Part shown: positions 51,982 to 62,448 of the stretch, in pieces
Layout: each line of letters starts with the position of its first letter
Position numbering within the stretch: the stretch's first letter is position 1
NCBI RefSeq assembly: GCF_002858675.1
Contig: NZ_PJZF01000015.1
Location: 59,846-123,845 of the forward strand
From: Chimaeribacter californicus
Lineage (GTDB): Bacteria > Pseudomonadota > Gammaproteobacteria > Enterobacterales > Enterobacteriaceae
DNA length: 64,000 bases
Direction: 5' to 3'
Notes under the pieces: generated by a model
Told to the model about the DNA's origin: nothing
The model's input: the letters and a program-made list of their open reading frames with translations, nothing else
Databases searched by the model: none
Program-made: the position numbers and the translations under genes

Positions 51982-52626
51982 ATGGATCAAGGTCAGACTG
52001 CGTACACTGAAGAGTGGGTGGACATTGTTGACGAGCAGAACGAAGTGATTGCTCAGTCCAGTCGTCAGCAGATGCGTGCACAACGGCTGCGCCACCGCGC
52101 CACCTATATCGTGGTACATGACGGCATGGGTAAAATCCTGGTTCAGCGCCGCACCGACAGCAAGGATTACTATCCGGGCTGGCTGGATGCCACCGCCGGT
52201 GGCGTGGTGCAGAGCGGCGAAAATGTGCTGGAGTCCGCCCGTCGTGAAGCCGAGGAGGAACTGGGCATTGCCGGGGTGCCGTTCGCCGAGCATGGGCTGT
52301 TCTATTTCGAAGAGGAGCATTGCCGCGTCTGGGGCGGGCTGTTCAGCTGCGTTTCCCACGGGCCGTTTGCCTTGCAGGAAGAGGAGGTGGTGGAGGTAAG
52401 CTGGATGCTGCCGGAGGAGATCACCGCCCGCTGTGACGAATTTACCCCGGACTCGCTGAAAGCCCTGTCACTCTGGCTGAGCCGCAATAACCAGCAGGAT
52501 TACGGCAAACCGCTGGTGCGCGACGAGAAACCTCAGCCGGTGGCGGCGGAAAAGGGATTATTGAATGACACGCTGAAAAAGAGCGATCCGCAGCCCGACG
52601 CGCATGACGAGACCCCCACGGCCTGA
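51982..52626 (+). CDS. yfcD: Nudix hydrolase YfcD
   Basis: Nudix enzyme of 214 residues of the IPP-isomerase-like subgroup; substrate not established. The Nudix box [20 protein letters not shown] continues ELGIAG, with the metal-binding REAEEE glutamates intact. N-terminal [20 protein letters not shown] and [20 protein letters not shown] match E. coli YfcD. A charged C-terminal tail of about 35 residues (from residue 180) is extra to the E. coli protein. Confidence 0.93.
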   Translation: MDQGQTAYTEEWVDIVDEQNEVIAQSSRQQMRAQRLRHRATYIVVHDGMGKILVQRRTDSKDYYPGWLDATAGGVVQSGENVLESARREAEEELGIAGVPFAEHGLFYFEEEHCRVWGGLFSCVSHGPFALQEEEVVEVSWMLPEEITARCDEFTPDSLKALSLWLSRNNQQDYGKPLVRDEKPQPVAAEKGLLNDTLKKSDPQPDAHDETPTA

Positions 52627-52653
52627 TCCACAGGCCATCGCCTGAAAACAGGC

Positions 52654-52685
52654 AAAAAAACGCCGGCATCTGCCGGCGTTTCTGT
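52654..52685. terminator. Bidirectional intrinsic terminator between yfcD and pta
   Basis: AAAAAAACGCCGGCA-TC-TGCCGGCGTTTCT; eight GC-rich pairs flanked by A and T runs, placed between convergent genes. Confidence 0.9.
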
Positions 52686-52697
52686 GTTGGCGAACGG

Positions 52698-54869
52698 TTA
52701 CTCTTTTTCTGCCAGCGCGGCCGTCTGGGTTTCGGCCTGGGCGGACTGGATCGCCGTCAGCGCCACGGTGTAGACGATGTCATCCACCAGCGCACCGCGG
52801 GAGAGGTCATTCACCGGCTTGCGCATCCCCTGCAACATCGGCCCAATCGACACCAGATCCGCTGAACGCTGCACCGCCTTATAGGTGGTGTTGCCGGTGT
52901 TGAGATCCGGGAAGATAAACACCGTGGCTTTCCCGGCGACCGGCGAATTCGGTGCCTTGGAGAGCGCCACGTCCGCCATGATGGCGGCATCATATTGCAG
53001 CGGGCCGTCGATGATCAGATCCGGGCGTTTCTCCTGCGCCAGCCGGGTGGCTTCACGCACTTTTTCTACGTCACTGCCTGCACCGGAGGTGCCGGTGGAG
53101 TAGGAGATCATCGCCACGCGCGGCTCGATGCCGAAGGCGGCGGCGGAATCCGCGGACTGGATGGCGATCTCAGAGAGCTGTTCTGCGGTCGGGTCCGGGT
53201 TGATGGCGCAGTCGCCATACACCAGCACCTGATCCGGCAGCAGCATAAAGAACACCGAGGAGACCAGGGAGCTGCCCGGCGCGGTTTTGATCAGCTGCAA
53301 CGGCGGGCGGATGGTGTTGGCGGTGGTGTGCACCGCACCGGAGACCAGGCCATCCACTTCGCCCTGTTCCAGCATCAGCGTGCCGAGCACCACGTTGTCT
53401 TCCAGTTGCTCGCGCGCCACCACTTCGGTCATGCCTTTGCTTTTACGCAACTCCACCAGACGCGGCACATAGTTTTCACGCACCTCTTCCGGGTTGACGA
53501 TGGTCACGCCCTTGCCGAGCTCCACGCCCTGAACCGTCGCGACGCGCTGGATCTCATCCGGGTTACCGAGCAGCACACATTCGGCGATACCGCGTTCCGC
53601 ACAGATGGCGGCCGCTTTGACGGTGCGCGGTTCGTCACCTTCCGGCAGCACAATGCGTTTGCCGGCTTTGCGCGCCAGCTCGGTCAGCTCATAGCGGAAG
53701 GCCGGCGGCGACAGGCGGCGCGAACGCTCGGAGGCGGCCGTCAGGGATTCGACCCAGTCGCTGTTAATGTGGCTGGCGACATAGTTTTGCAGCTTCTCCA
53801 CCCGCTGGTGGTCGTCGGCCGGCACTTCCAGGTTGAAGCTCTGCAGGCTCAGCGAGGTCTGCCAGGTGTTGGTGTTCACCATAAATACCGGCAGGCCGGT
53901 CTGGAAGGCGCGTTCACACAGGCGGTTAATGCGCTCATCAATTTCATAGCCGCCGGTCAGCAGCAGGGCACCAATCTCTACGCCGTTCATCGCCGCCAGG
54001 CAGGCCGAGACCAGCACGTCCGGGCGGTCAGCGGAGGTCACCAGCAGCGAGCCGGGGCGGAAGTGCTCCAGCATGTGCGGGATGCTGCGCGCGCAGAAGG
54101 TCACGGACTTCACACGGCGGGTGTTGATGTCCCCTTCATTGATGATGCGTGCGTTGAGGTGCTTGGCCATGTCGATGGCGCGGGTGGCGATCAGGTCGAA
54201 ACTCCACGGGATGCAGCCGAGCACCGGCAGCGGGCTGTTGGCAAACAGCAGTTTCGGATCGATATTCGCCACGTTGGCTTTGGTGGAGTCATCAAAGATC
54301 TCGGAGAGATCCGGGCGGGTGCGGCCCTGTTCATCCACCGGGGCGTTGAGTTTATTGATGATAACGCCGGTGATGTTTTTATTTTTGCTGCCGCCAAAGC
54401 TGGAGCGCGCCAGTTCAATGCGCTCTTTCAGCTGGGCCGGGGAGTCATTGCCCAGCGCCAGCACAAACACAATCTCAGCGTTCAGGGTTTTGGCAATCTC
54501 ATAGTTCAGCGCGTTGGCAAACTGGTGTTTGCGGGTCGGTACCAGCCCTTCGACCAGTACCACGTCGGCGTCTTTGGTGTTTTCGTGGTAGCGGGCCACG
54601 ATCTCTTCCATCAGCACATCCTGCTGGTTGGAGCTGAGCAGCGCTTCGACGTGGCTCATACGCAGCGGTTCTGCGGCGGTCACGCTGGAGTTGGCACGGA
54701 TGATGGTGGTGGTCTGGTCAGGTGCGTCACCCCCGGTCCGTGGCTGGGCAATGGGTTTGAAAATGCTCAGGCTGACGCCTTTCTGTTCCATGGCGCGAAT
54801 GACACCCAAACTGACGCTGGTCAGGCCGACGCTGGTGCCGGTGGGGATCAACATAATTGTACGGGACAC
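52698..54869 (-). CDS. pta: Phosphate acetyltransferase Pta
   Basis: Enzyme of 723 residues interconverting acetyl-CoA and acetyl phosphate in overflow metabolism. It is the long enteric form: an N-terminal P-loop-like domain ([20 protein letters not shown]), a DRTGG domain in the middle ([20 protein letters not shown]) and the C-terminal catalytic PTA_PTB domain ([20 protein letters not shown] and [20 protein letters not shown]). About nine residues longer at the C-terminus than E. coli Pta. Downstream of ackA in one operon; acetyl phosphate made here can phosphorylate response regulators. Confidence 0.97.
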   Translation of the reverse strand: MSRTIMLIPTGTSVGLTSVSLGVIRAMEQKGVSLSIFKPIAQPRTGGDAPDQTTTIIRANSSVTAAEPLRMSHVEALLSSNQQDVLMEEIVARYHENTKDADVVLVEGLVPTRKHQFANALNYEIAKTLNAEIVFVLALGNDSPAQLKERIELARSSFGGSKNKNITGVIINKLNAPVDEQGRTRPDLSEIFDDSTKANVANIDPKLLFANSPLPVLGCIPWSFDLIATRAIDMAKHLNARIINEGDINTRRVKSVTFCARSIPHMLEHFRPGSLLVTSADRPDVLVSACLAAMNGVEIGALLLTGGYEIDERINRLCERAFQTGLPVFMVNTNTWQTSLSLQSFNLEVPADDHQRVEKLQNYVASHINSDWVESLTAASERSRRLSPPAFRYELTELARKAGKRIVLPEGDEPRTVKAAAICAERGIAECVLLGNPDEIQRVATVQGVELGKGVTIVNPEEVRENYVPRLVELRKSKGMTEVVAREQLEDNVVLGTLMLEQGEVDGLVSGAVHTTANTIRPPLQLIKTAPGSSLVSSVFFMLLPDQVLVYGDCAINPDPTAEQLSEIAIQSADSAAAFGIEPRVAMISYSTGTSGAGSDVEKVREATRLAQEKRPDLIIDGPLQYDAAIMADVALSKAPNSPVAGKATVFIFPDLNTGNTTYKAVQRSADLVSIGPMLQGMRKPVNDLSRGALVDDIVYTVALTAIQSAQAETQTAALAEKE

Positions 54870-54907
54870 GGCTTACCCTCTTTTTTATGATGCAAGAGTG
54901 GAAACAA

Positions 54908-54931
54908 CACCGCCAGCAAGGGCTGGCGGTG
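54908..54931 (-). other. Intercistronic hairpin between ackA and pta
   Basis: CACCGCCAGC-AAGG-GCTGGCGGTG, perfect ten-base stem without T-run in the 70-base gap. It probably affects message stability or relative expression of ackA and pta rather than ending transcription. Confidence 0.6.
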
Positions 54932-54939
54932 GATAACAA

Positions 54940-56142
54940 TCAGGCGGTGAGGCGGGCGGCATCCCGCGCAATGACCAGTTCTTCGTTGGTCGGGATCACC
55001 AGGGCCGGGCGGGTGCCCTCTTTGTTGATGAAGCCCGCTTTGCCGAACCGGGCGGCCAGGTTGCGTTCATGGTCAACTTCCAGGCCCAGCAGGCCCAGTT
55101 TCGCCATGGCAAACTCGCGCACCATGGCAGCATTTTCCCCGATCCCGCCGGTGAAGACCACGGCGTCCAGGCGGCCTTCCATCAGCGCGGCATAGGCCCC
55201 GATGTATTTTGCCAGGCGGTGGCAGAACACATCCATGGCGCGTTTGGCGTCCGCTTTTTCGGCGTAGTTGTCTTCAACGTAGCGGCAGTCACTGGTGACT
55301 TCGGTCAGCCCCAGCAGGCCGGACTCTTTGGTCAGCATCTTATTGATTTCATCCACGCTCATGCCGAGGCGGTCATGCAGGTGGAAGATGATGGCCGGGT
55401 CGATGTCACCGCTGCGGGTGCCCATCACCAGCCCTTCCAGCGGGGTCAGGCCCATGGAGGTATCAATGCATTGCCCGTTGCGCACTGCCGTCACGGAGCC
55501 GCCGTTACCCAGGTGGCAGGTGATGACGTTCAGCTCGGATACCGGTTTGTTCAGCATCTTGGCCGCTTCCTGCGTCACATAGAAGTGGCTGGTACCGTGC
55601 GCCCCGTAGCGGCGGATGCCGTGATCTTTATACAGATGGTAGGGCAGGGCATACAGGTAGGACTCTTCAGGCATCGTCTGATGGAAGGCGGTGTCAAACA
55701 CGGCGACGTTTTTGTCTGCCAGCTGCGGGAAGGATTTCAGCGCTTCTTCAATGCCGATTAAGTGTGCCGGGTTATGCAGAGGTGCAAATGAGGCGGCATC
55801 TTTGATACCCTGAAGTACGGCGTCATCAATCACGGCCGACGCCGTGAATTTTTCACCGCCGTGCACGATGCGGTGGCCGATGGCGATAAGCTCGGCAGAC
55901 AGTTCAGGTTTCTGGGAAAGGATGGTGTTAACGATGAACGTTAGGGCTTCGCTGTGTGCAGCGCCGGCACCCAGGGCCGCTTCTTGTTTGCCGCCGTCCA
56001 TTTTCCATTTGATGCGTGCTTCAGGCAGGTGGAAACATTCGGCCAAACCAGAGATATGTTCTTCACCGTTTGCCGCATCAATGATGGCAAATTTTAACGA
56101 AGAGCTGCCACAATTAAGAACCAGTACTAGCTTACTCGACAT
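54940..56142 (-). CDS. ackA: Acetate kinase AckA
   Basis: Cytoplasmic kinase of 400 residues making acetate and ATP from acetyl phosphate. ASKHA-fold motifs include [16 protein letters not shown] at the N-terminus, [52 protein letters not shown] and [15 protein letters not shown]. Length equals E. coli AckA. First gene of ackA-pta, transcribed away from yfbV. Confidence 0.98.
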   Translation of the reverse strand: MSSKLVLVLNCGSSSLKFAIIDAANGEEHISGLAECFHLPEARIKWKMDGGKQEAALGAGAAHSEALTFIVNTILSQKPELSAELIAIGHRIVHGGEKFTASAVIDDAVLQGIKDAASFAPLHNPAHLIGIEEALKSFPQLADKNVAVFDTAFHQTMPEESYLYALPYHLYKDHGIRRYGAHGTSHFYVTQEAAKMLNKPVSELNVITCHLGNGGSVTAVRNGQCIDTSMGLTPLEGLVMGTRSGDIDPAIIFHLHDRLGMSVDEINKMLTKESGLLGLTEVTSDCRYVEDNYAEKADAKRAMDVFCHRLAKYIGAYAALMEGRLDAVVFTGGIGENAAMVREFAMAKLGLLGLEVDHERNLAARFGKAGFINKEGTRPALVIPTNEELVIARDAARLTA

Positions 56143-56539
56143 GGAAGTACCTATTTTAGTTCGTGTTGTCCGCCATCGGGCAGAAACAAAACACGTGGTT
56201 AATAAATCATCAGTCTGACATCAAGCGTAGCGCATAATGACGTTGACAATTATGATTAACATCATGCAGCCGTCGTTTCTCGCCGCAATGAATAAAAATC
56301 GCTGATGTTGCTCGAAATGTGTTCAGAAACGTACAACAATTACTCAATCCCGGTGAACCGCCACCGCATGACATGCCGGTAAACAGAAGCAAGCTGCTTT
56401 CCCATGTGCCACCCAGCCGACAGGCCGGGGTAGGATAACGTTCAGGCCAGTGAAAGACAAAATAAATTTGAATGTGCTAAATTTTGTTTTGTGCATTGCA
56501 AGTTTTTTTTAATCTTTATTAAAGAAGTTGAGGTGCTGT
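56143..56539. promoter_or_regulatory. Divergent ackA/yfbV intergenic region
   Basis: A 397-base gap with no gene. It is AT-rich close to yfbV (56455-56525) and near 56230-56265. Read on the minus strand, GTTAATCATAATTGTCAAC (56261-56243) resembles the TTAA-rich sites of anaerobic regulators such as ArcA, but the match is weak. Individual promoter elements cannot be assigned with confidence. Confidence 0.4.
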
Positions 56540-56995
56540 ATGACAAGTAAGCCGTCCGGTTCTGTCAGCTGGTTTCAGATTTTCCAGCGTGGGCAGCACT
56601 ATATGAAAACCTGGCCCGCCGATAAGCGGCTGGCACCGGTATTCCCTGAAAACCGTGTTGCCCGCGCCACCCGCTTCTCTATCACCTTTATGCCGCCGCT
56701 GGCGATTTTTACGCTGACCTGGCAAATCGCCCTCGGCGGCCAGCTGGGGCCGGCGATTGCCACCGCCCTGTTTGCCTGCAGCCTGCCGATGCAGGGGCTG
56801 TGGTGGCTGGGCCGCCGTTCGCTGACGCCTCTGCCGCCAACGCTGCTGCACTGGTTCCATGAGGTGCGCCAGCGCCTGACAGAAGCCGGCCAGGCACTGG
56901 CACCGGTCGAGGGCACCCCGACCTACCAGACGCTGGCCGATGTTCTGAAGCGTGCTTTTAAGCAACTGGATAAGACCTTCCTCGACGACTTGTAA
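56540..56995 (+). CDS. yfbV: YfbV (UPF0208) membrane protein
   Basis: Inner-membrane protein of 151 residues with two adjacent helices (about residues 42-90). Matches E. coli YfbV in length and in [35 protein letters not shown] and [17 protein letters not shown]. In E. coli it has been linked to keeping the terminus macrodomain insulated, but its mechanism is unknown. The ATG at 56540 follows TTGAGG. Confidence 0.92.
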   Translation: MTSKPSGSVSWFQIFQRGQHYMKTWPADKRLAPVFPENRVARATRFSITFMPPLAIFTLTWQIALGGQLGPAIATALFACSLPMQGLWWLGRRSLTPLPPTLLHWFHEVRQRLTEAGQALAPVEGTPTYQTLADVLKRAFKQLDKTFLDDL

Positions 56996-57124
56996 CGATC
57001 GGCAGGAACCGGGGCAGGGATGCAAAAACCCTGTCTGCATCAAACAAACGCCGGCTATTTCGCCGCCGGCGGCTCCAGTGTGCGATGCTGCCGCCATTAT
57101 GATGCCACGACCCAGGAGTCCATG

Positions 57125-57619
57125 ATGGAAATGACCAACGCCCAGCGCCTTATCCTCTCCAACCAATACCAGATGATGGCCATGCTCAACCCCGAGCAGG
57201 CCGAGCGTTACCGCCGTTTGCAAACCATTATTGAACGTGGCTACGGCTTGCAGATGCGCGAGCTGGACCACGAGTTCGGCGCGCTGCCGGAAGAGGTGTG
57301 CCGCACCATCATCACGATTATGGAGATGCACCATGCGCTCCAGGTCTCCTGGGAATTACTTAAAGAGAAAGGCGATGTTGACCCGCGCCGGCTGGCCTTC
57401 CTGGGCTTTGATGCTGCCACAGAGGCGCGTTATCTCGGCTATGTGCGTTTCCTGGTGCATACCGAAGGGCGTTATGTGCAGTTTGACGCCGGAACACACG
57501 GCTTTAATGCCCAGACGAAAATGTGGGACAAATATCAACGTATGCTGGCTGCCTGGAGCGCCTGCCCGCGTCAATACCATCTGAGTGCGGTTGAGATCGC
57601 GCAAATTATCAATGCCTGA
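57125..57619 (+). CDS. yfbU: YfbU family protein
   Basis: Soluble helical protein of 164 residues, the same length as E. coli YfbU. It begins [20 protein letters not shown] and includes [40 protein letters not shown] and [20 protein letters not shown]. Function is not established. Two ATGs are adjacent; 57125 has the better spacing (six bases) from AGGAG and gives the conserved N-terminus. Its end lies 16 bases before hxpA, so both are probably cotranscribed. Confidence 0.93.
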   Translation: MEMTNAQRLILSNQYQMMAMLNPEQAERYRRLQTIIERGYGLQMRELDHEFGALPEEVCRTIITIMEMHHALQVSWELLKEKGDVDPRRLAFLGFDAATEARYLGYVRFLVHTEGRYVQFDAGTHGFNAQTKMWDKYQRMLAAWSACPRQYHLSAVEIAQIINA

Positions 57620-57635
57620 CCGATAGGGAGAGAGT

Positions 57636-58298
57636 ATGCCTTTGGAGTGCAAAGGGTTTCTGTTTGATCTGGACGGAACATTAGTGGATTCACTGCCGGC
57701 CGTAGAGCGCGCCTGGACTAACTGGGCGAACCGCCGCGGCGTGTCGCCGGAGGCGGTGCTGGACTTTATCCATGGAAAACAGGCCATCACCTCACTGCGC
57801 CATTTTATGCCGGGTGAAAGTGAAGAGGCGATCCAGCAGGAGTTTCTGGCGCTGGAGCAGATCGAAGCCTCAGATACCCAGGGCGTGCGCGCACTGCCCG
57901 GCGCGGTGCAGCTGTTAACACAGCTCGATGAGCTGGGCATTCCCTGGGCGATCGTGACGTCTGGTTCGGTGCCGGTCGCCCATGCGCGCCATGCCGCAGC
58001 CGGGTTGCCGTCGCCGAAGGTCTTTATCACGGCGGAGCAGGTCAAACACGGCAAGCCCGAGCCTGACGCATACCTGTTGGGCGCGGAGAAACTGGGGCTG
58101 CCGCCGGAGCACTGCGTGGTGGTTGAAGATGCGCCGGCCGGGCTGCACTCCGGCCTGGCTGCCGGCTGCCGGGTGGTGGCCGTGAACGCCCCGTCTGACA
58201 CGCCGAAACTGAATCAGGTTGATATCGTCCTGACCACGCTGGAGGCGCTGCAGGTGCAGAAACAGGGTGAGCAGATCACGGTCAGCACCTCACACTGA
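57636..58298 (+). CDS. hxpA: HAD-family hexitol/sugar phosphatase HxpA (YfbT)
   Basis: HAD phosphatase of 220 residues, class with an alpha-helical cap. The nucleophile aspartates are in GFLFDLDGTLVDSLPAVERA; motif II is AIVTSGS, motif III GKPEPDAYLLGAEKLG, motif IV VVVEDAPAGLHSG. The E. coli counterpart YfbT acts on sugar phosphates such as hexitol phosphates. Start follows AGGGAGAG. Terminated by a GC hairpin before yfbS. Confidence 0.93.
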   Translation: MPLECKGFLFDLDGTLVDSLPAVERAWTNWANRRGVSPEAVLDFIHGKQAITSLRHFMPGESEEAIQQEFLALEQIEASDTQGVRALPGAVQLLTQLDELGIPWAIVTSGSVPVAHARHAAAGLPSPKVFITAEQVKHGKPEPDAYLLGAEKLGLPPEHCVVVEDAPAGLHSGLAAGCRVVAVNAPSDTPKLNQVDIVLTTLEALQVQKQGEQITVSTSH

Positions 58299-58329
58299 GT
58301 TATGAGTTATCTGCCGTAAACATGATTAC

Positions 58330-58353
58330 GCCCCGCACCCGCGGGGCTTTTTT
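58330..58353 (+). terminator. Intrinsic terminator after hxpA
   Basis: GCCCCGC-ACCC-GCGGGGC followed by TTTTTT, 31 bases after the hxpA stop. Confidence 0.92.
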
Positions 58354-58397
58354 ATGCGATGCTCTGGCCCACTTTTTTCTGACCAGGGAGATATCGC

Positions 58398-60227
58398 GTG
58401 ACCGGCCAACTTTTCTGGGTAGCCTGCCTGTTACTGAGTGCCGTATGTCTGTTTGCCACCAACAAATTGCGGATGGATGTGGTCGCCTTGCTGGTGATTG
58501 TGGCCTTTGTGCTGGGCGGTACCCTGACGGTTAACGAAGCACTGGCGGGATTCAGCGATCCAAACGTCATTCTGATCGCCGCGTTGTTTGTGATTGGGCA
58601 GGGGCTGGTGCGCACCGGGGTGGCTTATCAGCTCGGCGACTGGCTGGTGCGGGTGGCCGGCAGCAGTGAAATCCGCATGATGGTGCTGCTGATGGTCACC
58701 GTGGCCGGGCTGGGGGCGTTTATGAGTTCCACCGGCGTGGTGGCGATTTTTATCCCGGTGGTGCTGAGCGTGGCCGCGCGCATGAAATCTGACCCCGCAC
58801 GGTTGATGATGCCGCTGAGCTTTGCCGGGCTTATCAGCGGCATGATGACGCTGGTGGCGACACCGCCCAATATGGTCGTCAACAGTGAGCTGCTGCGGGA
58901 AGGGATCAAAGGGTTCGGTTTTTTTGACGTCACCCCGGTGGGGATCGTGGTGCTGGTGTTGGGGATCCTTTACATGCTGGTGGCGCGCCGCTGGTTGGGG
59001 CGGGATACGCAGGTTCCCCAGGAGAAATGGGCGCGCCGTACTTTCCGTGACCTGATCCGCGATTACCGCCTCGCCGGGCGTGCGCGGCGGCTGGCGGTGC
59101 GTGAAGGCTCCCCGCTGATTGGCCGGGCGCTGGATGACCTCAACCTGCGGGCTAAATACCATGCCAATATTGTCGGGATTGAGCGCTGGCGTAAATTCCG
59201 CCGGGTCATGGTCAGTGCGACCGGCAATACCGAACTACGGGCGCGGGATGTGCTGCTGGTGGACATGGCTGACCCGGGAATCGATGTGCGGACGTTTTGC
59301 AGTGAGCAACAGCTGGAGCCGATGGTCCTGCGCGGTGACTATTTTTCTGAGCAATCACGCGCCGTGGGCATGGCGGAAGTTTCGCTGATCCCGGATTCAG
59401 AATTGCTGGGGAAAAGCCTGCGCGACGTCACCTTCCGCAGCCGCTATGGCCTGAACGTGGTGGGCCTGCGCCGGCAGGGCGAGGCACTGCCGGGCGTGCT
59501 GGTGGATGAGGAACTGATGCTGGGGGATGTGCTGCTGGTAATTGGTGACTGGAAACTGATCCGCCAGCTTCAGCAACAGACCCGTGATTTCATTGTGCTG
59601 AATCTGCCGGCGGAGGTGGATGAAGTTGCCCCGGCGGTCAGCCAGGCACCGCATGCGCTGTTTTGCCTGGCGTTGATGGTGGCCCTGATGGTCACGGATG
59701 AGGTGCCGAATGCCGTCGCCGCGCTGGTCGCCTGTTTGCTGATGGGCAAATTCCGCTGCATCGATATGGAAAGTGCCTACCGGGCGATTCACTGGCCGAG
59801 CCTGATTCTGATTGTCGGGATGATGCCGTTTGCCGTCGCGCTGCAAAAAACCGGCGGTATCGACCTGATCGTGCGCGGGCTGATGGAACTCACCGGGGAG
59901 GCCGGGCCGCAAATGATGCTGCTCAGCCTGTTTGTGCTGTGCGCCTTGATTGGGCTGTTTATCTCCAATACCGCCACGGCGGTGCTGATGGCACCGATCG
60001 CCATCGCGGCCGCCAGGGAGATGGGGGTATCGCCTTATCCGTTTACGCTGGCGATCGCGATTGCTGCCTCCGCTGCGTTTATGACGCCGGTCTCCTCACC
60101 GGTGAACACGCTGGTGATGGTGCCGGGGAACTACCGGTTTGGCGACTTCGTGCGGGTGGGGGTGCCGTTCACGTTACTGGTGATGGGCGTCAGCCTGTTC
60201 CTGATCCCCTGGCTGTTCCCGTTTTAA
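58398..60227 (+). CDS. yfbS: YfbS, DASS/SLC13-type transporter with two RCK_C domains
   Basis: Inner-membrane protein of 609 residues: about five to six helices, two soluble RCK_C (TrkA-C) domains in the middle (about residues 205-400), then the second helix bundle. Substrate-site hairpins appear as [20 protein letters not shown] and LATPP-like [18 protein letters not shown] in the first half, and [20 protein letters not shown] and [20 protein letters not shown] in the second. Substrate is unknown; sulfate, dicarboxylates or other anions are used by relatives. Start codon is GTG after AGGGAG. Confidence 0.92.
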   Translation: MTGQLFWVACLLLSAVCLFATNKLRMDVVALLVIVAFVLGGTLTVNEALAGFSDPNVILIAALFVIGQGLVRTGVAYQLGDWLVRVAGSSEIRMMVLLMVTVAGLGAFMSSTGVVAIFIPVVLSVAARMKSDPARLMMPLSFAGLISGMMTLVATPPNMVVNSELLREGIKGFGFFDVTPVGIVVLVLGILYMLVARRWLGRDTQVPQEKWARRTFRDLIRDYRLAGRARRLAVREGSPLIGRALDDLNLRAKYHANIVGIERWRKFRRVMVSATGNTELRARDVLLVDMADPGIDVRTFCSEQQLEPMVLRGDYFSEQSRAVGMAEVSLIPDSELLGKSLRDVTFRSRYGLNVVGLRRQGEALPGVLVDEELMLGDVLLVIGDWKLIRQLQQQTRDFIVLNLPAEVDEVAPAVSQAPHALFCLALMVALMVTDEVPNAVAALVACLLMGKFRCIDMESAYRAIHWPSLILIVGMMPFAVALQKTGGIDLIVRGLMELTGEAGPQMMLLSLFVLCALIGLFISNTATAVLMAPIAIAAAREMGVSPYPFTLAIAIAASAAFMTPVSSPVNTLVMVPGNYRFGDFVRVGVPFTLLVMGVSLFLIPWLFPF

Positions 60228-60233
60228 TACGCG

Positions 60234-60833
60234 TTACAGGGCGTTATCCAGGCTGATTTCATCCAGTGACAAACTGAAGCTCGGCACAAAAATGGTCATG
60301 AAATAGGCCATTTCCGGGCTGTGGCGCAGCGCCAGGGTTTTCTCCAGCCGCGCCTTGGCCAGGGTAAATTCATTGTTCCCGGCGGACAGCTCCTCCAGGC
60401 ATTTCAGGTAGGCGCAGAGCGCGTCTGCCTGCTTGACCACATGCTTCTCCTCTTCGCTGTAGCACTGTTCATCCAGCAGCGGGCGGAAGTCGTTCTGCAA
60501 CTCTTCAGGCAGCATTTCCAGCAGTTTTTGCTGGGCGATCTTCTCAATCTTTTTGTATTCGTGGGCAATCTGCGGGTTGTAGTACTTAACCGGCGTCGGC
60601 AGGTCACCGGTGATCACTTCACTGGCATCGTGGTACATCGCCAGCAGGGCCACGCGCTCCGCACTGAGGTTACCGTTGAATTTCCGGTTCTTAATCACCG
60701 CCAGGGCGTGGGCCACAAACGCCACCTGCAGGCTGTGCTCAGAGACGTTTTCTGTCCGCACATTGCGCATCAGCGGCCAGCGGTTGATCAGTTTCAGGCG
60801 GGAAAGGTGGGCAAAGAAATGGCTCTGGCTCAT
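60234..60833 (-). CDS. yfbR: 5'-deoxynucleotidase YfbR
   Basis: HD-domain nucleotidase of 199 residues that dephosphorylates deoxyribonucleoside 5'-monophosphates. Metal ligands are in [20 protein letters not shown] and [20 protein letters not shown] (HD pair); a later aspartate is in [17 protein letters not shown] at 60833 gives the conserved [20 protein letters not shown] and family length; the reading frame upstream is not conserved. It follows alaA on the same strand. Confidence 0.95.
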   Translation of the reverse strand: MSQSHFFAHLSRLKLINRWPLMRNVRTENVSEHSLQVAFVAHALAVIKNRKFNGNLSAERVALLAMYHDASEVITGDLPTPVKYYNPQIAHEYKKIEKIAQQKLLEMLPEELQNDFRPLLDEQCYSEEEKHVVKQADALCAYLKCLEELSAGNNEFTLAKARLEKTLALRHSPEMAYFMTIFVPSFSLSLDEISLDNAL

Positions 60834-60901
60834 GAGGGCGCTCTCAACAACGGCAAGGGAGGGCCTCATTGTGCGCATTCACCGGGGAAGATGCAAACAG
60901 A

Positions 60902-60925
60902 CAGGGGCCGCAAACGCGGCCCCTG
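60902..60925 (-). terminator. Strong hairpin after alaA, probable terminator
   Basis: CAGGGGCCGC/GCGGCCCCTG, ten-base perfect stem with a four-base loop, 24 bases beyond the alaA stop. Only a weak T-rich tail (TCTGTTT, minus strand) follows, so termination may be partial and yfbR could receive readthrough. Confidence 0.65.
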
Positions 60926-60949
60926 ACAGAGGAAAAACGGGGGGATACG

Positions 60950-62164
60950 TTACTGGCGGTAATTTTCCAGGAAGCGGCCCAGCTTGTTAACGGCCATCTC
61001 CAGGTCATCTACCCGCGGCAGGGTCACGATACGCACATGGTCAGGATGCGGCCAGTTAAACGCTGTTCCCTGCACCAGCAGCACTTTTTCCTGCAACAGC
61101 AGATCCAGCACCATTTTCTGGTCGTCATGAATGTTAAAGCGTTTGGCATCAATACGCGGGAACATATAGAGCGCGCCGCGCGGTTTCACGCAGGAGACGC
61201 CGGGGATGTCGTTAATCAGCTCCCACGCCCGGTTACGCTGCTCCACCAGACGGCCGCCCGGCTGGATAAACTCGCTGATGCTCTGGTAGCCGCCCAGCGC
61301 GGTCTGAATAGCGTGTTGCATCGGCACGTTGGCGCACAGGCGCATAGAGGCCAGCATCTCCAGCCCCTCGATGTAGCCTTTGGCATGCTTTTTCGGCCCG
61401 TTCAGTACCATCCAGCCCTGACGGAAGCCCGCCACGCGGTAGGTTTTGGAGAGGCCGTTAAAGGTGACGGTCAACAGATCCGGTGCCAGCGAGGCGATAG
61501 AGATATGTTCGGCGTCATCGTACAGAATCTTGTCGTAGATCTCGTCGGCGAATATGATCAGGTTATGCTGGCGGGCCAGCTCCACGATCTCCATCAGCAA
61601 CTCTTTGCTGTAGACCGCCCCGGTTGGGTTGTTCGGGTTGATGATCACAATGCCGCGGGTACGCGGGGTAATTTTGCTGCGGATGTCGTCCAGGTCCGGG
61701 AACCAGTCGGCACTTTCGTCACACAGGTAGTGCACCGCTTTGCCGCTGGAGAGCGACACCGCCGCCGTCCAGAGCGGGTAGTCCGGCGCGGGCACCAGCA
61801 TCTCATCACCCAGGTTCAGCAGTGCCTGCATTGATTGCACAATCAGCTCAGACACGCCGTTACCGATGTAAATGTCTTCTACGGTAATGTCACGCATATT
61901 GCGCGCCTGATAGTGCTGCATGATCGCTTTACGCGCCGAGAACAGCCCTTTGGAGTCACAGTAACCTTGTGCCGTCGGCAGATTACGGATGACATCCACC
62001 AGGATTTCATCCGGTGCCTCAAAACCGAATGGGGCAGGGTTGCCGATGTTCAGTTTCAGGACTTTATTGCCTTCTTCTTCGAGACGTTTTGCTTCTTTGA
62101 GCACCGGACCGCGGATGTCGTAACAGACATTGTCCAGTTTGCTGGATTTTTCAATGGGGGACAT
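60950..62164 (-). CDS. alaA: Glutamate-pyruvate aminotransferase AlaA
   Basis: PLP aminotransferase of 404 residues producing alanine from pyruvate and glutamate. The fold-type I motifs IINPNNPTGAVYSKELLMEI, IIFADEIYDKILYDD and the lysine segment FNGLSKTYRVAGFRQGWMVL (Schiff-base Lys in SKTYR) are present. The N-terminus SPIEKSSKLDNVCYDIRGPV matches E. coli AlaA (YfbQ). ATG at 62164 is chosen by conservation; 20 further upstream residues in frame are not conserved. Confidence 0.95.
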   Translation of the reverse strand: MSPIEKSSKLDNVCYDIRGPVLKEAKRLEEEGNKVLKLNIGNPAPFGFEAPDEILVDVIRNLPTAQGYCDSKGLFSARKAIMQHYQARNMRDITVEDIYIGNGVSELIVQSMQALLNLGDEMLVPAPDYPLWTAAVSLSSGKAVHYLCDESADWFPDLDDIRSKITPRTRGIVIINPNNPTGAVYSKELLMEIVELARQHNLIIFADEIYDKILYDDAEHISIASLAPDLLTVTFNGLSKTYRVAGFRQGWMVLNGPKKHAKGYIEGLEMLASMRLCANVPMQHAIQTALGGYQSISEFIQPGGRLVEQRNRAWELINDIPGVSCVKPRGALYMFPRIDAKRFNIHDDQKMVLDLLLQEKVLLVQGTAFNWPHPDHVRIVTLPRVDDLEMAVNKLGRFLENYRQ

Positions 62165-62412
62165 AAACAAGTGAGCCTTTTGCCGGAGTAGCGTGTCCCT
62201 ACCGTGGAACACTGCAATCTGCACAATGTACTCCGACCGCCGGGCCTTTTGAAGGGTAGCGCTCCGCTTTGGTGCAATTGGTTGTTGGGAAGGGTGCAGC
62301 TAATCAAAGCCAAACCCAAAAGCGGGCCTGACCAGATTATTATTTTATTAAGATAGGTTTTGGCGGAATTAAATAACGCGTATTGCGCTCCGGCGTAAAG
62401 ATAACGCGCCAA

Positions 62413-62437
62413 CGCCCCCGCGTTGTTTACGGGGGCG
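62413..62437. other. Hairpin downstream of GPH transporter gene
   Basis: CGCCCCCG/CGGGGGCG, eight-base perfect stem, nine-base loop, located 11 bases after the stop of the minus-strand transporter gene. No T-run on that strand, so terminator activity is uncertain. The remainder of the 62165-62448 gap shows no gene. Confidence 0.5.
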
Positions 62438-62448
62438 GGGCAGGGCCA

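Noticed and set aside
52995..54890. Plus-strand open frame of 631 codons
   Set aside because: Antisense to pta, composition typical of a complement-strand shadow, no motif.
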